NCBI GenBank assembly: GCA_934167465.1
Contig: CAKPKR010000003.1
Coordinates: 1-64,000, forward strand
Direction of reading: 5' to 3'
Origin: an uncultured Bacilli bacterium
GTDB lineage: Bacteria; Bacillota_I; Bacilli_A; RF39; UBA660
DNA length: 64,000 nt
The notes under the pieces: model-generated
Seen by the model: the letters and a program-made list of their open reading frames with translations, nothing else
What the model was told of the DNA's origin: nothing
Databases searched by the model: none
Translations under genes and position numbers: made by a program
In this document: piece by piece, positions 32,455-41,194 of the stretch
Layout of the letters: every line of letters starts with the position of its first letter
How positions within the stretch are numbered: the stretch's first letter is position 1

Positions 32455-33645
32455 TTGAATTTATTTGAAATAGTAGTTTTGGATGTTTCATTAATTGTAT
32501 TTCCGATATTGTGTTATATAGTGTATTTATTTTTTGCTAAAACTTTTAATCAACAAAGAAGTGAATTAATTTTAGATGTAGCATTAATATCATCGGTTTA
32601 CTTATCTTTAAAATATGGTTTTACTTCATGTCATGGAATTCCTTTAATTTTGTTTGATGTACCTTTTGTAATAGCTTGTATTAGAAAAAGACATTTCAGT
32701 ATGATAGCAATTTTAATTTTATTAATTTACTATTATAATGAAGAATATTCAATTAATTTATTATTTTTATTAATTAGTTATATGATATATATTTTAAACA
32801 TTTTTAAATCTAAAAAAATTGATTTTATAAGTATTTCATTAATTTTACGAAGTGTAATTTTCTATAGTTTATATATTAATAAAAATAATATTGGAATTTT
32901 AATGGTTGTAATAATTATATTTTACATAATAACTAAATTTTTAATTAGTTTATTTAAAAATACAGAATCTATTTTTTCGCTATATAAATCTCTTCAAAAT
33001 TTTGAAGAAGATAAAGAATCAAAAGAATCTTTATTCAAAATAACTCATGAAATTAAAAATCCAATAGCGGTGGTAAAAGGCTATTTAGATATGTATGATA
33101 TTAATAATATTGAACATTCAAATAAATATATTCCAATCATTAAAGAGGAAATAAATCGAGTTTTAATGTTATTAGAAGATTTCCTTAGTATAACAAAAAT
33201 TAAAGTTGAAAAAGAAGAAATGGATTTAGGATTTCTTTTAGAGGATATAAAAAATAATTTTGTTTTAATTCTAAAAAGTAAAAATATAAAATTAATTTGT
33301 AATGATATAGATGAATTATATATTGAAGCAGATTATAATAGATTGAAACAAGTGCTTGTTAATTTGATTAAAAATAGCGTAGAATCAATTGAAAAAAATG
33401 GTACTATAAAATTATATATTTCTAATTCTAAAAATAAAGTAAAAATAATAATTGAAGATACAGGTATGGGAATGACTGAAGAGGAATTAAAACAAATTAA
33501 AAATGCATTTTTTACAACAAAACAAAATGGTACTGGATTAGGAACATATTTATCAAATGAAATAATTAAAGCACATAATGGATTTATGAAATACCATTCA
33601 AAAAAAAATAAGGGAACAAAAGTTGTTATTACAATTCCAAAATAA
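32455..33645 (+). CDS. Membrane sensor histidine kinase (KinB-like)
   Basis: A 396-residue kinase. About six membrane helices fill residues 5-175 without a large extracellular loop. The HisKA box is THEIKNPIAVVKGYLDM with H198. The ATPase domain shows the N box VLVNLIKNSVESI, G1 box IIEDTGMGMT, F box FFTTKQNGTGLGTYL and the GTKVVITIP end. The membrane-embedded sensor and lack of HAMP are like KinB-type sporulation kinases, which fits spoIIGA-sigE here, but no response regulator is adjacent. TTG 32455 is chosen as start because GGAAGGTGA is spaced correctly. Confidence 0.85.
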   Translation: MNLFEIVVLDVSLIVFPILCYIVYLFFAKTFNQQRSELILDVALISSVYLSLKYGFTSCHGIPLILFDVPFVIACIRKRHFSMIAILILLIYYYNEEYSINLLFLLISYMIYILNIFKSKKIDFISISLILRSVIFYSLYINKNNIGILMVVIIIFYIITKFLISLFKNTESIFSLYKSLQNFEEDKESKESLFKITHEIKNPIAVVKGYLDMYDINNIEHSNKYIPIIKEEINRVLMLLEDFLSITKIKVEKEEMDLGFLLEDIKNNFVLILKSKNIKLICNDIDELYIEADYNRLKQVLVNLIKNSVESIEKNGTIKLYISNSKNKVKIIIEDTGMGMTEEELKQIKNAFFTTKQNGTGLGTYLSNEIIKAHNGFMKYHSKKNKGTKVVITIPK

Positions 33646-33646
33646 A

Positions 33647-33667
33647 AAGGATATTATTTAATATCCA
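33647..33667. terminator. Bidirectional hairpin between convergent genes
   Basis: GGATATT and AATATCC around ATTT. It separates the kinase gene (plus) and rnj (minus). Confidence 0.55.
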
Positions 33668-35324
33668 TTATAACAGGTAGAATAATAGGTTTTCTTCCTG
33701 TTTTTTCATATGCATAATTTGATAAAACATTTAAAACATCAGTTTTGATATCAGAAAAGTTATTATTTTTAGTTAATTTTTCTAATATTGTTTTTTTAGC
33801 TAAACTTTCGATTGATTTTAGTAATTCTTCATTTTCATTTACTTGAACAAATCCTCTAGTTGTTATATTAACTTTACCTAATAATTCAGATTTTTTCATG
33901 TTAATATTTGCTATTACAACAATAATTCCGTCGTTAGCCATAACTTTTCGATCTCTTATAACAGCTGATCCAATATCACCAATTCTATTTCCATCTACAT
34001 ATGTATCACCAGCAGGAATTTTTCCTGCTTTTTTAATTTTTCCTTTTTTTATGGATAAAACATCTCCATTTTCAAGGATAAATGTATTTTGTTTAGGTAT
34101 ACCACAATCAATAGCAATATCAGCATGTTTTTTTAACATTCTATATTCACCATGAAATGGCATAATATAAGTTGGGTTTATAAGTCTAATCATTAATTTT
34201 AATTCTTCTTCATAAGCATGTCCAGAAGTATGAACATCAGATAAAGATGTATTAGTATATACTTTAACACCTTTTAAATATAATTTATTTATTGTTCTTG
34301 ATATACTTAATGCATTACCTGGAATAGCAGAAGAAGAGAACACTACTACATCACTATCGGGTCTTAGTGTGATATATTTGTGACTTCCGTCAGCAATTCT
34401 TGATAAAGCCGCTAAAGGTTCTCCTTGACTACCAGTACATAATAAACATACTTTGCTAGGAGGTAATTTATTGGCTTCCTCAGCAGAAATAAATATTTCT
34501 TTATTTTTAATATAGCCACCTTGAATAGAAATTTCAATATTATTTTCCATACTTCTACCAAATGTAGTTATTTTTCTACCAGTTTTTTTACAATTATCAA
34601 CTATATGTTTTAATCTATATATATTTGAAGCAAATGTGGCAATGATAACTCTACCTTTTTCTTTTTTTAATATTTCATATAAAGCATCATCAACTTTTGA
34701 TTCACTTTTACTCATCCCTTCATTTAAAGCATTAGTACTATCACTTAGTAATAGTGTAACACCTCTTTTACCAATTTCAGCCATTTTATGTAAATTAGCC
34801 ATTGGTCCTATAGGCGTTAAATCAAATTTAAAATCTCCCGTAGTTACTATTCTACCATTTGGGGTAGTAATACAAAATCCGTGTGAATCTGGTATAGAGT
34901 GTGTTGTTCTAAAGAATTCAACTTCTATATTTTTAAATTTTACTTTAGTTTTTTCGTTGTAAATAATTAAATTTTTATATTGAATATTTCTATCTTCTAA
35001 TTTTTTTCTTATTAAACCAACGGCTTGATTTGGAGCATATATATAAGGTATATTAATCGTTTGTAATAAAAATGGTATTGCTCCTATATGATCCTCGTGT
35101 CCGTGTGTTATAAATAAAGCTTTAATTTTATTTTCGTTTTTCTTAAGGAAAGTAACATCTGGTATTATATAATCAATACCTAATTGTTCTCCCTCAGGAA
35201 AAGTCATACCCGCATCTGTAATAATTATTTCATTTCCATGCATTACACAATACATGTTTTTTCCGACTTCACCCAAACCTCCTAAAGCAAATACTTTAGT
35301 GTCTGTGTCATCAAAAAATTTCAT
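33654..35324 (-). CDS. rnj: Ribonuclease J
   Basis: A 556-residue metallo-beta-lactamase ribonuclease with 5'-3' exo- and endonuclease activity, central to mRNA decay in Bacillota. The zinc motif is ITHGHEDHIGAIP, with TTGDFKFDLTPIG and LLLSDSTNA; the beta-CASP domain contains IATFASNIYRLKH and CTGSQGEPLAALSRIA, then PGNALSISRTI, HTSGHAYEEELKLMI and MPFHGEYRML. The C-terminal domain ends near KPIILPVIMDI. It starts behind GAAAGGAG on the minus strand, divergent from the family member at 35453. Only one paralogue is present here, so J1 versus J2 cannot be told. Confidence 0.95.
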   Translation of the reverse strand: MKFFDDTDTKVFALGGLGEVGKNMYCVMHGNEIIITDAGMTFPEGEQLGIDYIIPDVTFLKKNENKIKALFITHGHEDHIGAIPFLLQTINIPYIYAPNQAVGLIRKKLEDRNIQYKNLIIYNEKTKVKFKNIEVEFFRTTHSIPDSHGFCITTPNGRIVTTGDFKFDLTPIGPMANLHKMAEIGKRGVTLLLSDSTNALNEGMSKSESKVDDALYEILKKEKGRVIIATFASNIYRLKHIVDNCKKTGRKITTFGRSMENNIEISIQGGYIKNKEIFISAEEANKLPPSKVCLLCTGSQGEPLAALSRIADGSHKYITLRPDSDVVVFSSSAIPGNALSISRTINKLYLKGVKVYTNTSLSDVHTSGHAYEEELKLMIRLINPTYIMPFHGEYRMLKKHADIAIDCGIPKQNTFILENGDVLSIKKGKIKKAGKIPAGDTYVDGNRIGDIGSAVIRDRKVMANDGIIVVIANINMKKSELLGKVNITTRGFVQVNENEELLKSIESLAKKTILEKLTKNNNFSDIKTDVLNVLSNYAYEKTGRKPIILPVIMDIK

Positions 35325-35398
35325 AAAAACTCCTTTCTTTAATAAAATAACTCAACTTCATAATTATATACTTTTTTTTAAAATTTGACAAGTTCACC

Positions 35399-35429
35399 TT
35401 GACAAAAACGTCTGGGGGGGGGGTATGAT
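35399..35429 (+). promoter_or_regulatory. Poly-G promoter, G10, spacer 19 bp
   Basis: TTGACA (35399-35404), then AAAACGTCT and G10 (35414-35423), then TATGAT (35424-35429). Confidence 0.85.
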
Positions 35430-35452
35430 ATTGATAGAAAGTAGGAATCTAG

Positions 35453-35908
35453 ATGAAAAAAGTAATAAAAAATAGAATGTTTTTGGTGATTATAATAACT
35501 ATCATAGTTACTAGTGTAAGTGTATATGCCGCAACCACATATAAAGCAACAGATGTAATATATAAAGCAAGTGATGGAACAAGTATGAATGTAAATGATG
35601 CTTTAAATGAATTATATAATAAAAGTAATAATACAGGATATCCTGATATTAAAATTTATTATGATTCAGGTTGGGGTGGTGGTACTTGTCAAGCATTTGC
35701 TAATTTTAATATACCTAAAGGGTATAATTATTTAGAAGTAATACCACCATATGTTAGTTCTGAACATAGTTCATCTATGGAAGGAAAAATAATTTCTCTT
35801 AATCAAAAGATTAATGTTTCGGAAAAAGATAGTGTACGAGTAAATGTATATAATGAAGCTACTAGTGGAGCTTGTAGAGCAAATGGTACTATTGTACTTA
35901 GTCATTAA
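35453..35908 (+). CDS. Exported modular surface-family protein (member 4, tandem unit 1)
   Basis: A 151-residue protein, first of three tandem copies. The export segment (residues 1-27) ends VSVYAATTYKAT, a variant also used by the two next genes, and the linker ends SDGTSMNVNDALNELYNK. The C-terminal 85 residues begin NTGYPDIKIYYDSGWGGGTC and end RANGTIVLSH; two Cys could form a disulfide. The beta-strand pattern NFNIPKGYNYLEV is shared with the next two members, which differ in loops. Unit length is about 625 bp. Leader GAAAGTAGGAATCTAG precedes the ATG. Confidence 0.75.
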   Translation: MKKVIKNRMFLVIIITIIVTSVSVYAATTYKATDVIYKASDGTSMNVNDALNELYNKSNNTGYPDIKIYYDSGWGGGTCQAFANFNIPKGYNYLEVIPPYVSSEHSSSMEGKIISLNQKINVSEKDSVRVNVYNEATSGACRANGTIVLSH

Positions 35909-35948
35909 TTTTATAACTATATTTCAATTATTATTATTATTATGAATA

Positions 35949-35970
35949 AAGGTTTTTAGAACCTTTTTAA
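35949..35970 (+). terminator. Terminator of tandem unit 1
   Basis: AAAGGTT and AACCTTT around TTTAG, then TT. Repeated after units 2 and 3. Confidence 0.6.
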
Positions 35971-36023
35971 ATTTTATTATTATTTTTTATATAAAGTTTT
36001 TTTCACAATTTTTTGAAAATTTC

Positions 36024-36054
36024 TTGACTTTTACGTCTGGGGGGGGGGTATGAT
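36024..36054 (+). promoter_or_regulatory. Poly-G promoter, G10, spacer 19 bp
   Basis: TTGACT (36024-36029), ACGTCT, G10 (36039-36048), TATGAT (36049-36054). Confidence 0.85.
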
Positions 36055-36077
36055 ATATCTAGAAAGTAGGAATCTAG

Positions 36078-36542
36078 ATGAAAAAAATAATGAAAAGTAG
36101 AATATTTTTAGTAATTATAATAACTATCATAGTTGCTAGCGTAAGTGTATATGCCGCAACCACATATAAAGCAACAGATGTAATATATAAAGCAAGTGAT
36201 GGAACAAGTATGAATGTAAATGATGCTTTAAATGAATTATATAATAAAAGTAATAATACAGGATATCCTGATATTACAATGTATCTTGATTCAGGTTATG
36301 TAGCAGCAGCTAATTGTGCAACCTCTGTTACTATTGATATACCTGATGGTTATAATTATTTAACTGTAACAACTACTGGTAATGTTTCACAAACTAAGAT
36401 AGCAATGGATAGCACATATGTTACTTCTGGAGAGAAATATGATGTTTCAGAGAAAAATAGTATATTAATAAAAATTATACATTATAAAAATTCTAGTGGT
36501 ACGTATTCTAGAGCAATGGGAACTATTGTACTCAGTCATTAA
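36078..36542 (+). CDS. Exported modular surface-family protein (member 5, tandem unit 2)
   Basis: A 154-residue protein, second of the tandem set. Residues 1-75 are nearly identical to unit 1. The C-terminal part shares MYLDSGYVAAANC and TIDIPDGYNYLTVT with unit 3 and diverges in loops (TTGNVSQTKIAMDSTYV; ILIKIIHYKNSSGTYSRA) before the common GTIVLSH end. The three units look like recent duplications that diverge in exposed loops while scaffold residues stay. Own G-tract promoter and terminator, so each copy could switch independently. Confidence 0.75.
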   Translation: MKKIMKSRIFLVIIITIIVASVSVYAATTYKATDVIYKASDGTSMNVNDALNELYNKSNNTGYPDITMYLDSGYVAAANCATSVTIDIPDGYNYLTVTTTGNVSQTKIAMDSTYVTSGEKYDVSEKNSILIKIIHYKNSSGTYSRAMGTIVLSH

Positions 36543-36573
36543 TTTTTAGCTATATTTCAATTATTATTATTAT

Positions 36574-36600
36574 GAATAAAGGTTTCTAGAACCTTTTTAA
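36574..36600 (+). terminator. Terminator of tandem unit 2
   Basis: AAAGGTT and AACCTTT around TCTAG; the loop base differs from unit 1 (T to C). Confidence 0.6.
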
Positions 36601-36652
36601 ATTTTATTATTACTTTTTATAAAATTTTTTTTTATAAATTTTTGAAAATTTC

Positions 36653-36682
36653 TTGACTTTTACGTCTGGGGGGGGGTATGAT
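36653..36682 (+). promoter_or_regulatory. Poly-G promoter, G9, spacer 18 bp
   Basis: TTGACT (36653-36658), ACGTCT, G9 (36668-36676), TATGAT (36677-36682). One G fewer than the otherwise near-identical unit 2 promoter. Confidence 0.85.
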
Positions 36683-36705
36683 ATATCTAGAAAGTAGGAA
36701 TCTAG

Positions 36706-37164
36706 ATGAAAAAAGTAATAAAAAATAGAATGTTTTTGGTGATTATAATAACTATCATAGTTACTAGTGTAAGTGTATATGCCGCAACCACATATAAAGC
36801 AACAGATGTAATATATAAAGCAAGTGATGGAACAAGTATGAATGTAAATGATGCTTTAAATGAATTATATAATAAAAGTAATAATACAGGATATCCTAAT
36901 ATTACAATGTACCTTGATTCAGGTTATGTAGCAGCAGCTAATTGTTCTGATTCCATTACTATTGATATACCTGATGGGTATAATTATTTAACTGTAACAA
37001 TTAATTATCCATCTATTGATACAATAAAGATGGATGGAACAATTATTACTTCTGGAGAAAAATATAATGTTTCTGAAAAAGAAAAAGTATTAATAAGTGT
37101 ATCACAAATAAATACGGGTGGAACTTATGTTAGAGCAAAAGGAACTATTGTTCTTACTCGTTAA
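36706..37164 (+). CDS. Exported modular surface-family protein (member 6, tandem unit 3)
   Basis: A 152-residue protein. Export segment identical to unit 1 (KNRMFLVIIITIIVTSVSVYAA) and C-terminal scaffold like unit 2 (ITMYLDSGYVAAANC, ITIDIPDGYNYLTVT). It therefore reads as a mosaic of units 1 and 2, pointing to recombination within the array. Loops differ (INYPSIDTIKMDGTII, VSQINTGGTYVRAKG). Its promoter has G9 against G10 in both other units. Confidence 0.75.
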   Translation: MKKVIKNRMFLVIIITIIVTSVSVYAATTYKATDVIYKASDGTSMNVNDALNELYNKSNNTGYPNITMYLDSGYVAAANCSDSITIDIPDGYNYLTVTINYPSIDTIKMDGTIITSGEKYNVSEKEKVLISVSQINTGGTYVRAKGTIVLTR

Positions 37165-37282
37165 TTTTCTTCTAATTTTAGTATTAAATAATAACTGATA
37201 GTTTTTAAAAATTTTGATTACCATTATAATGTGTTTACTAATTGCATTTTTAATAAACGATAAATTAATTATTATAAGAAAT

Positions 37283-37308
37283 AAAGGTTTATGAACCTTT
37301 TTTTTATA
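37283..37308 (+). terminator. Terminator of tandem unit 3
   Basis: AAAGGTT and AACCTTT around TATG, followed by T5. It is 120 bases past the gene; the stretch between is AT-rich with no gene seen. Confidence 0.65.
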
Positions 37309-37343
37309 AAAAAAATATAGTATAATTAATAAAGGTGATTAAA

Positions 37344-38645
37344 ATGTTTGAAAGTTTAGGCGATAGATTAGAATCAGCCGTAAATAAAATAAAAGGCTAT
37401 GGGAAGATAACAGAAGAAAATATTACAGAAGTAACTAGAGAAATTAGATTAGCGCTTCTTGAAGCAGATGTTAATTATGTAGTTGTAAAAGAATTTATAT
37501 CAAGTGTTAAAGAAAAAGCTTTAGGTGAGGAAGTTACTAAAAGCTTAAAACCTGGAGAAGTGTTTGTCAAAATTTTGAAGGATGAATTAGTTGAATTATT
37601 AGGTGGAGAGAAAAAAGATTTAAATCTAAATGGTAATCCAGCAATATTAATGTTAGTTGGTTTACAAGGTAGTGGTAAAACTACAACAATTGGTAAACTT
37701 GCAAATATGCTAAGAAAGAAACATAAAAAAAATCCATTGTTAGTTGCTTGTGACATTTATAGACCGGCTGCAATTGATCAATTAAAACAATTAGGAAAAG
37801 AATTAAATATTGAGGTATATAGTGAAGGTACTAATAATCCAGTAGAAATAGCTGCAAATGCTATAAAATATGCTAAAGAAAACAAATTTGATTATGTTTT
37901 AATAGATACAGCAGGTAGACTTCATATAGATGAAGAATTAATGAATGAACTAATAAATATTAAAAAATCAGTAAATCCAAATGAAATTTTGTTGGTTATT
38001 GATAGCATGATGGGACAAGATGCAATTAATGTAATAACAGGATTTAATGATAAATTACCATTAACAGGAGCTATTTTAACTAAGTTAGATGGAGATACAA
38101 GAGGAGGAGCGGCTTTATCAATTAGACATTTAACTAATATTCCGATTAAATTTATAGGTGTTTCAGAGAAATTAGATGGACTAGAAGAATTCTATCCGGA
38201 AAGAATGGCTACACGTATTTTGGGAATGGGAGATATTATGTCAATGATAGAAAAAGCAGAATCTGTTATTGATGAAAAAGAAGCTCTTGATTTAGCAAGA
38301 AAAATGGAAAAAGGAAAATTTGATTTAGAAGATTTTTTAAAACAAATGGAACAAATAAAAAAATTAGGACCTTTAGAAAATTTAATTAAAATGATACCAG
38401 GCGCTAAAAAAATGGGATTAAATAATGTTAAAATAAATCCTAAAGATATGGCTCATATAGAAGCAATAATAAAATCAATGACATCTTATGAAAGGAAAAA
38501 CCCAGATATTTTAAAGGCAAGTAGAAAAATAAGAATTGCTAAAGGTAGTGGTAGAAGTGTTGAAGAAGTTAATAGACTTTTAAAACAATTTGAAGAAATG
38601 AAAAAAATGATGAAACTTATGAAAAATGGAAAAATGCCTTTTTAA
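37344..38645 (+). CDS. ffh: Signal recognition particle protein Ffh
   Basis: A 433-residue SRP GTPase that binds 4.5S RNA and signal sequences and delivers ribosomes to FtsY at the membrane. N domain residues 1-85; G domain with P-loop GLQGSGKTTTIGKLA, DIYRPAAIDQLKQLG, DTAGRLHIDEELMNEL and TKLDGDTRGGAALS. The Met-rich M domain ends with MKKMMKLMKNGKMPF, and the RNA-binding helix holds RIAKGSGRSVEEVNRLLKQF. ATG 37344 follows AAAGGTGA. The usual partner ylxM is not upstream. Confidence 0.97.
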   Translation: MFESLGDRLESAVNKIKGYGKITEENITEVTREIRLALLEADVNYVVVKEFISSVKEKALGEEVTKSLKPGEVFVKILKDELVELLGGEKKDLNLNGNPAILMLVGLQGSGKTTTIGKLANMLRKKHKKNPLLVACDIYRPAAIDQLKQLGKELNIEVYSEGTNNPVEIAANAIKYAKENKFDYVLIDTAGRLHIDEELMNELINIKKSVNPNEILLVIDSMMGQDAINVITGFNDKLPLTGAILTKLDGDTRGGAALSIRHLTNIPIKFIGVSEKLDGLEEFYPERMATRILGMGDIMSMIEKAESVIDEKEALDLARKMEKGKFDLEDFLKQMEQIKKLGPLENLIKMIPGAKKMGLNNVKINPKDMAHIEAIIKSMTSYERKNPDILKASRKIRIAKGSGRSVEEVNRLLKQFEEMKKMMKLMKNGKMPF

Positions 38646-38680
38646 TGAAAAAATATGACAATTATCATATTCATATTTAT

Positions 38681-38705
38681 ACCTAGTACATAAGATAAAC
38701 TAGGT
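38681..38705 (+). promoter_or_regulatory. Inverted repeat over cotD-like leader
   Basis: ACCTAGT (38681-38687) and ACTAGGT (38699-38705) form a perfect 7-bp inverted repeat with an 11-base centre, directly before AAGGAGG. The centre contains CATAAGATA, similar to the -10 of SigE/SigK promoters, but I find no good matching -35. It may be an operator or an mRNA hairpin. Confidence 0.45.
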
Positions 38706-38720
38706 AAGGAGGAATCAGTG

Positions 38721-38993
38721 ATGTTTTGTAATAGAAACTGTTGCCGACAAGGATTCGGAATGAATCAAAATATGATGCAACCAATGTTGGAAAATCAAGT
38801 TGTTGAACCAACAATTACAAAATGTGTTGAACAAGAATTCTATCATGAAGTACCACATGTTTGTCCAATACATACGCATACAATAAATAAACATATTTAT
38901 AAACATACTTATACTCCACAATTCTCTTGTTCAGAAGAATGTCAAGTTGTAAATATGGATTGTGGTAAATGTTCTGGATTTGTAGGACAATAA
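38721..38993 (+). CDS. CotD-like spore coat protein
   Basis: A 90-residue protein like CotD of the inner spore coat: Cys-rich ends (MFCNRNCCRQGFG; FSCSEECQVVNMDCGKC), and a His-rich middle HVCPIHTHTINKHIYKHTYTPQ after VVEPTITKCVEQEFYHEVP. No signal peptide. Coat assembly in the mother cell is the known role of the family. ATG 38721 is spaced from AAGGAGG at 38706-38712. It supports sporulation together with spoIIGA and sigE. A strong terminator follows. Confidence 0.85.
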   Translation: MFCNRNCCRQGFGMNQNMMQPMLENQVVEPTITKCVEQEFYHEVPHVCPIHTHTINKHIYKHTYTPQFSCSEECQVVNMDCGKCSGFVGQ

Positions 38994-39020
38994 AATCAAG
39001 TTTAAACTTGATTTTTTTTT
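38991..39020 (+). terminator. Rho-independent terminator
   Basis: AAATCAAGTTT and AAACTTGATTT with T7 after it. Confidence 0.8.
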
Positions 39021-39112
39021 GAAACATCATTAAATGGCTATATTTAAAAATAATTTAAACTTTACTAAATAAAAAAAATAATGTAAAATATAATTTATTG
39101 GAGGCATAAAAT

Positions 39113-39829
39113 ATGGGAAGAGCTTATGAAGTAAGAAAAGCAAGCATTCAAAAAACAGGTGCTGCAAGAGGTAAAATTTATACAATGTATGCTAAAGAAA
39201 TATACCAAGCGGCAAAAAATGGAGGAACAGAACCATCTAGTAATGCTACATTAAAAAGATTATTAGATAGAGCAAAAAAAGAACAAGTACCAAGTGATAT
39301 TATTAAAAGAGCAATTGATAAAGTAAATAGTGGAGTTGATGAAAACTATCAACAAACTGTATATGAAATGTTTGGACCAGCTGGGGCAACATTAGTAATA
39401 GAATGTTTAACTGATAATTTAAATAGAACAGTTAGTGAACTTAGAGCAGTAGTAAATAAATGCCATATAAAGATGGGTGCTATGGGAAGTGTTTTATTTA
39501 ATTATGATCATTTATGTGTAGTTGGATTTAAAGGTTTAACAGAAGAAGAAACAATGGAAGCATTAATTGAAAATGGCGCTGATTTTATTGATATGGAAAA
39601 TGATGATAATAGTATTATTGTTTATGGTAATCCACAAGATTTATATCAAATAAAAGAAGCTATTTCAACTAAATTACCTGATGTTGAATTTGATATTGAT
39701 GAAATAACATATATGGCTAAAGAAAAAATTAATATATCAGGTGATGATTTAGTTATTTTTGAAAGAGTATTATCAATGTTAGATGATGTTGAAGATGTTC
39801 AAAATGTATATCATAATGTAAATTTATAA
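39113..39829 (+). CDS. YebC/PmpR family protein
   Basis: A 238-residue member of the YebC family. It starts MGRAYEVRKASIQKTGAARGK, with domain II holding NATLKRLLDRAKKEQVPSDIIKRAIDK and domain III YEMFGPAGATLVIECLTDNLNRTVSELRAVVNK. Members have been reported as DNA-binding regulators or as translation factors that help with difficult peptide motifs. Length is normal. GGAGG precedes the ATG. A sigma factor gene follows after 33 bases. Confidence 0.93.
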   Translation: MGRAYEVRKASIQKTGAARGKIYTMYAKEIYQAAKNGGTEPSSNATLKRLLDRAKKEQVPSDIIKRAIDKVNSGVDENYQQTVYEMFGPAGATLVIECLTDNLNRTVSELRAVVNKCHIKMGAMGSVLFNYDHLCVVGFKGLTEEETMEALIENGADFIDMENDDNSIIVYGNPQDLYQIKEAISTKLPDVEFDIDEITYMAKEKINISGDDLVIFERVLSMLDDVEDVQNVYHNVNL

Positions 39830-39862
39830 TGTTGTATTATATTTTTTTAGAAAGGAAAAAAT

Positions 39863-40477
39863 ATGCAATATAAAAATAATGATGAAATAAGAGAATACTT
39901 TAAATTGTTAAGAAAAGGACATACGGAATATAGAGAAAAGATAATAGTTAATTATTTAGATTTAGTTTATTCAATTATTAATGAGATGAAGTTAAATGAT
40001 GATTTTTTTTCTGATGGATGTATAGGACTTATTAAAGCTGTTGATAGTTATGATACTAATAAAGATGTTAAATTTATAACTTATGCTACAAAATGTATTA
40101 GAAATTATATTATAACAGAATTGAGAAATAATTCTGAAAATGTTAAAACATTTAGTTTAAATGATGCTATAAATGTTAATAATGATGGTGATAGTACTAC
40201 AATAGAAGATACACTATATGATGAAGAATATGATGTATTAAATAACTATTTATTAAAAGAAGAATATGATGAATTGAGACTAATATTATCAAATTTAAAT
40301 GAAAAAGAGTTGACAATAATCAATTTATATTATGGCTTTAATTGTGAACGATTAACGCAAAAGGAAATTGCAATTATTTTTAATACTAGTAGTGCTAATA
40401 TTTCTAGACTAATAAAAAAAATTGAAGATAAATTAAGAATTCAATATAAAAATAAAATATTGACTAAACACAAATAA
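39863..40477 (+). CDS. Sigma-70 family RNA polymerase sigma factor
   Basis: A 204-residue sigma factor lacking region 1. Region 2 is seen in REKIIVNYLDLVYSIINEM, FSDGCIGLIKAVDSYDTNKDVKFITYATKCIRNYIITEL; region 4 in LSNLNEKELTIINLYYGFNCERLTQKEIAIIFNTSSANISRLIKKIEDKL. Architecture is like sporulation factors of the SigE/SigK/SigF group, but I cannot assign it. The -35 of the T-box promoter downstream overlaps its final codons. Confidence 0.85.
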   Translation: MQYKNNDEIREYFKLLRKGHTEYREKIIVNYLDLVYSIINEMKLNDDFFSDGCIGLIKAVDSYDTNKDVKFITYATKCIRNYIITELRNNSENVKTFSLNDAINVNNDGDSTTIEDTLYDEEYDVLNNYLLKEEYDELRLILSNLNEKELTIINLYYGFNCERLTQKEIAIIFNTSSANISRLIKKIEDKLRIQYKNKILTKHK

Positions 40478-40488
40478 AGTATTAATAT
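40460..40488 (+). promoter_or_regulatory. Promoter of the T-box operon
   Basis: TTGACT (40460-40465), 17-bp spacer, TAATAT (40483-40488). It overlaps the end of the sigma factor gene. Confidence 0.6.
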
Positions 40489-40494
40489 ATAATT

Positions 40495-40612
40495 ATAGAT
40501 GTGTTGACGGACTGGAAACCCTGAGCAATATAAAAAGAGCTGATTCTTCTAGAATAAGTAAGGTGGAACCGCGGGTTAGACTCGTCCTTACATTTTCTAG
40601 AAGTTTTTTTGA
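40495..40612 (+). ncRNA. T-box leader upstream of LOG gene and glyS
   Basis: The T-box core AAGGTGGAACCGCGGG and the arms AGTAAGG/CCTTAC mark the antiterminator. The competing terminator is CTTCTAGAA and TTCTAGAAG followed by T7. Only about 65 bases lie between the inferred start and the core, and I cannot see the AG bulge or distal loop of a normal stem I; GGA occurs in the 5' part as a possible Gly specifier. Glycine is inferred from the downstream glyS. Confidence 0.8.
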
Positions 40613-40627
40613 AAATTGGGAGGTACT

Positions 40628-41194
40628 ATGAATGTATTAATATTGTCTTCTTCAAGAGAAGAAATTGATCCATATTATAAAAGTATAGCTAGAAGCATAT
40701 CAAGTTTTTTAGCAAAATCTGAATGTGATTTAGTATTTGGTGCAGCATCTTCTTCAATGATGGGAATTTGTTATGAAGAATTTGTTAAAAATAATAGAAA
40801 TGTTTATTCTTTTACAACAAAAAAACATATAGATGATTTAAAGAAATTAGACAAAAGTGAACATTATATAAGAGAGACAACTTTTGATTTGAAAAAAGAT
40901 ATGTTTTTCAATAGTGATTTTATTGTTTGTTTACCTGGTGGCGTTGGAACAATATCAGAATTATTAACCTATATAGAAGAAAAAAGATCAAACGATAGCA
41001 ATAAACCGATAATAGTTTATGATGAAAATAATTTTTATGATAAGATTATTGAATCATTAAAAGAATTGGTAAATGAAGGATTTGTTTCAGAAGATATATT
41101 TGATATGTTTAAGATAATTAAAAATCCAAATGATTTTAAAAATGAATATTATGAAATAAAATATAATTATTTAAGTAAAGGGAGAGTGAAATAA
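40628..41194 (+). CDS. LOG family protein
   Basis: A 188-residue Rossmann-fold protein of the LOG (formerly lysine-decarboxylase-like) family. The signature [15 protein letters not shown] and the region [18 protein letters not shown] are visible. Known members cleave nucleoside 5'-monophosphates to base and ribose 5-phosphate. ATG 40628 follows GGGAGG. It sits between a T-box leader and glyS and overlaps glyS by one base, so it should be made when charged tRNA-Gly is scarce; why is unclear. Confidence 0.8.
   Translation: MNVLILSSSREEIDPYYKSIARSISSFLAKSECDLVFGAASSSMMGICYEEFVKNNRNVYSFTTKKHIDDLKKLDKSEHYIRETTFDLKKDMFFNSDFIVCLPGGVGTISELLTYIEEKRSNDSNKPIIVYDENNFYDKIIESLKELVNEGFVSEDIFDMFKIIKNPNDFKNEYYEIKYNYLSKGRVK

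Noticed and set aside
35946..37300. Triplet-like ATT repeats between tandem genes as a microsatellite switch
   Set aside because: The ATTATTATTATT stretch is after the stop codons, short and equal in two units, so no switching effect is evident.
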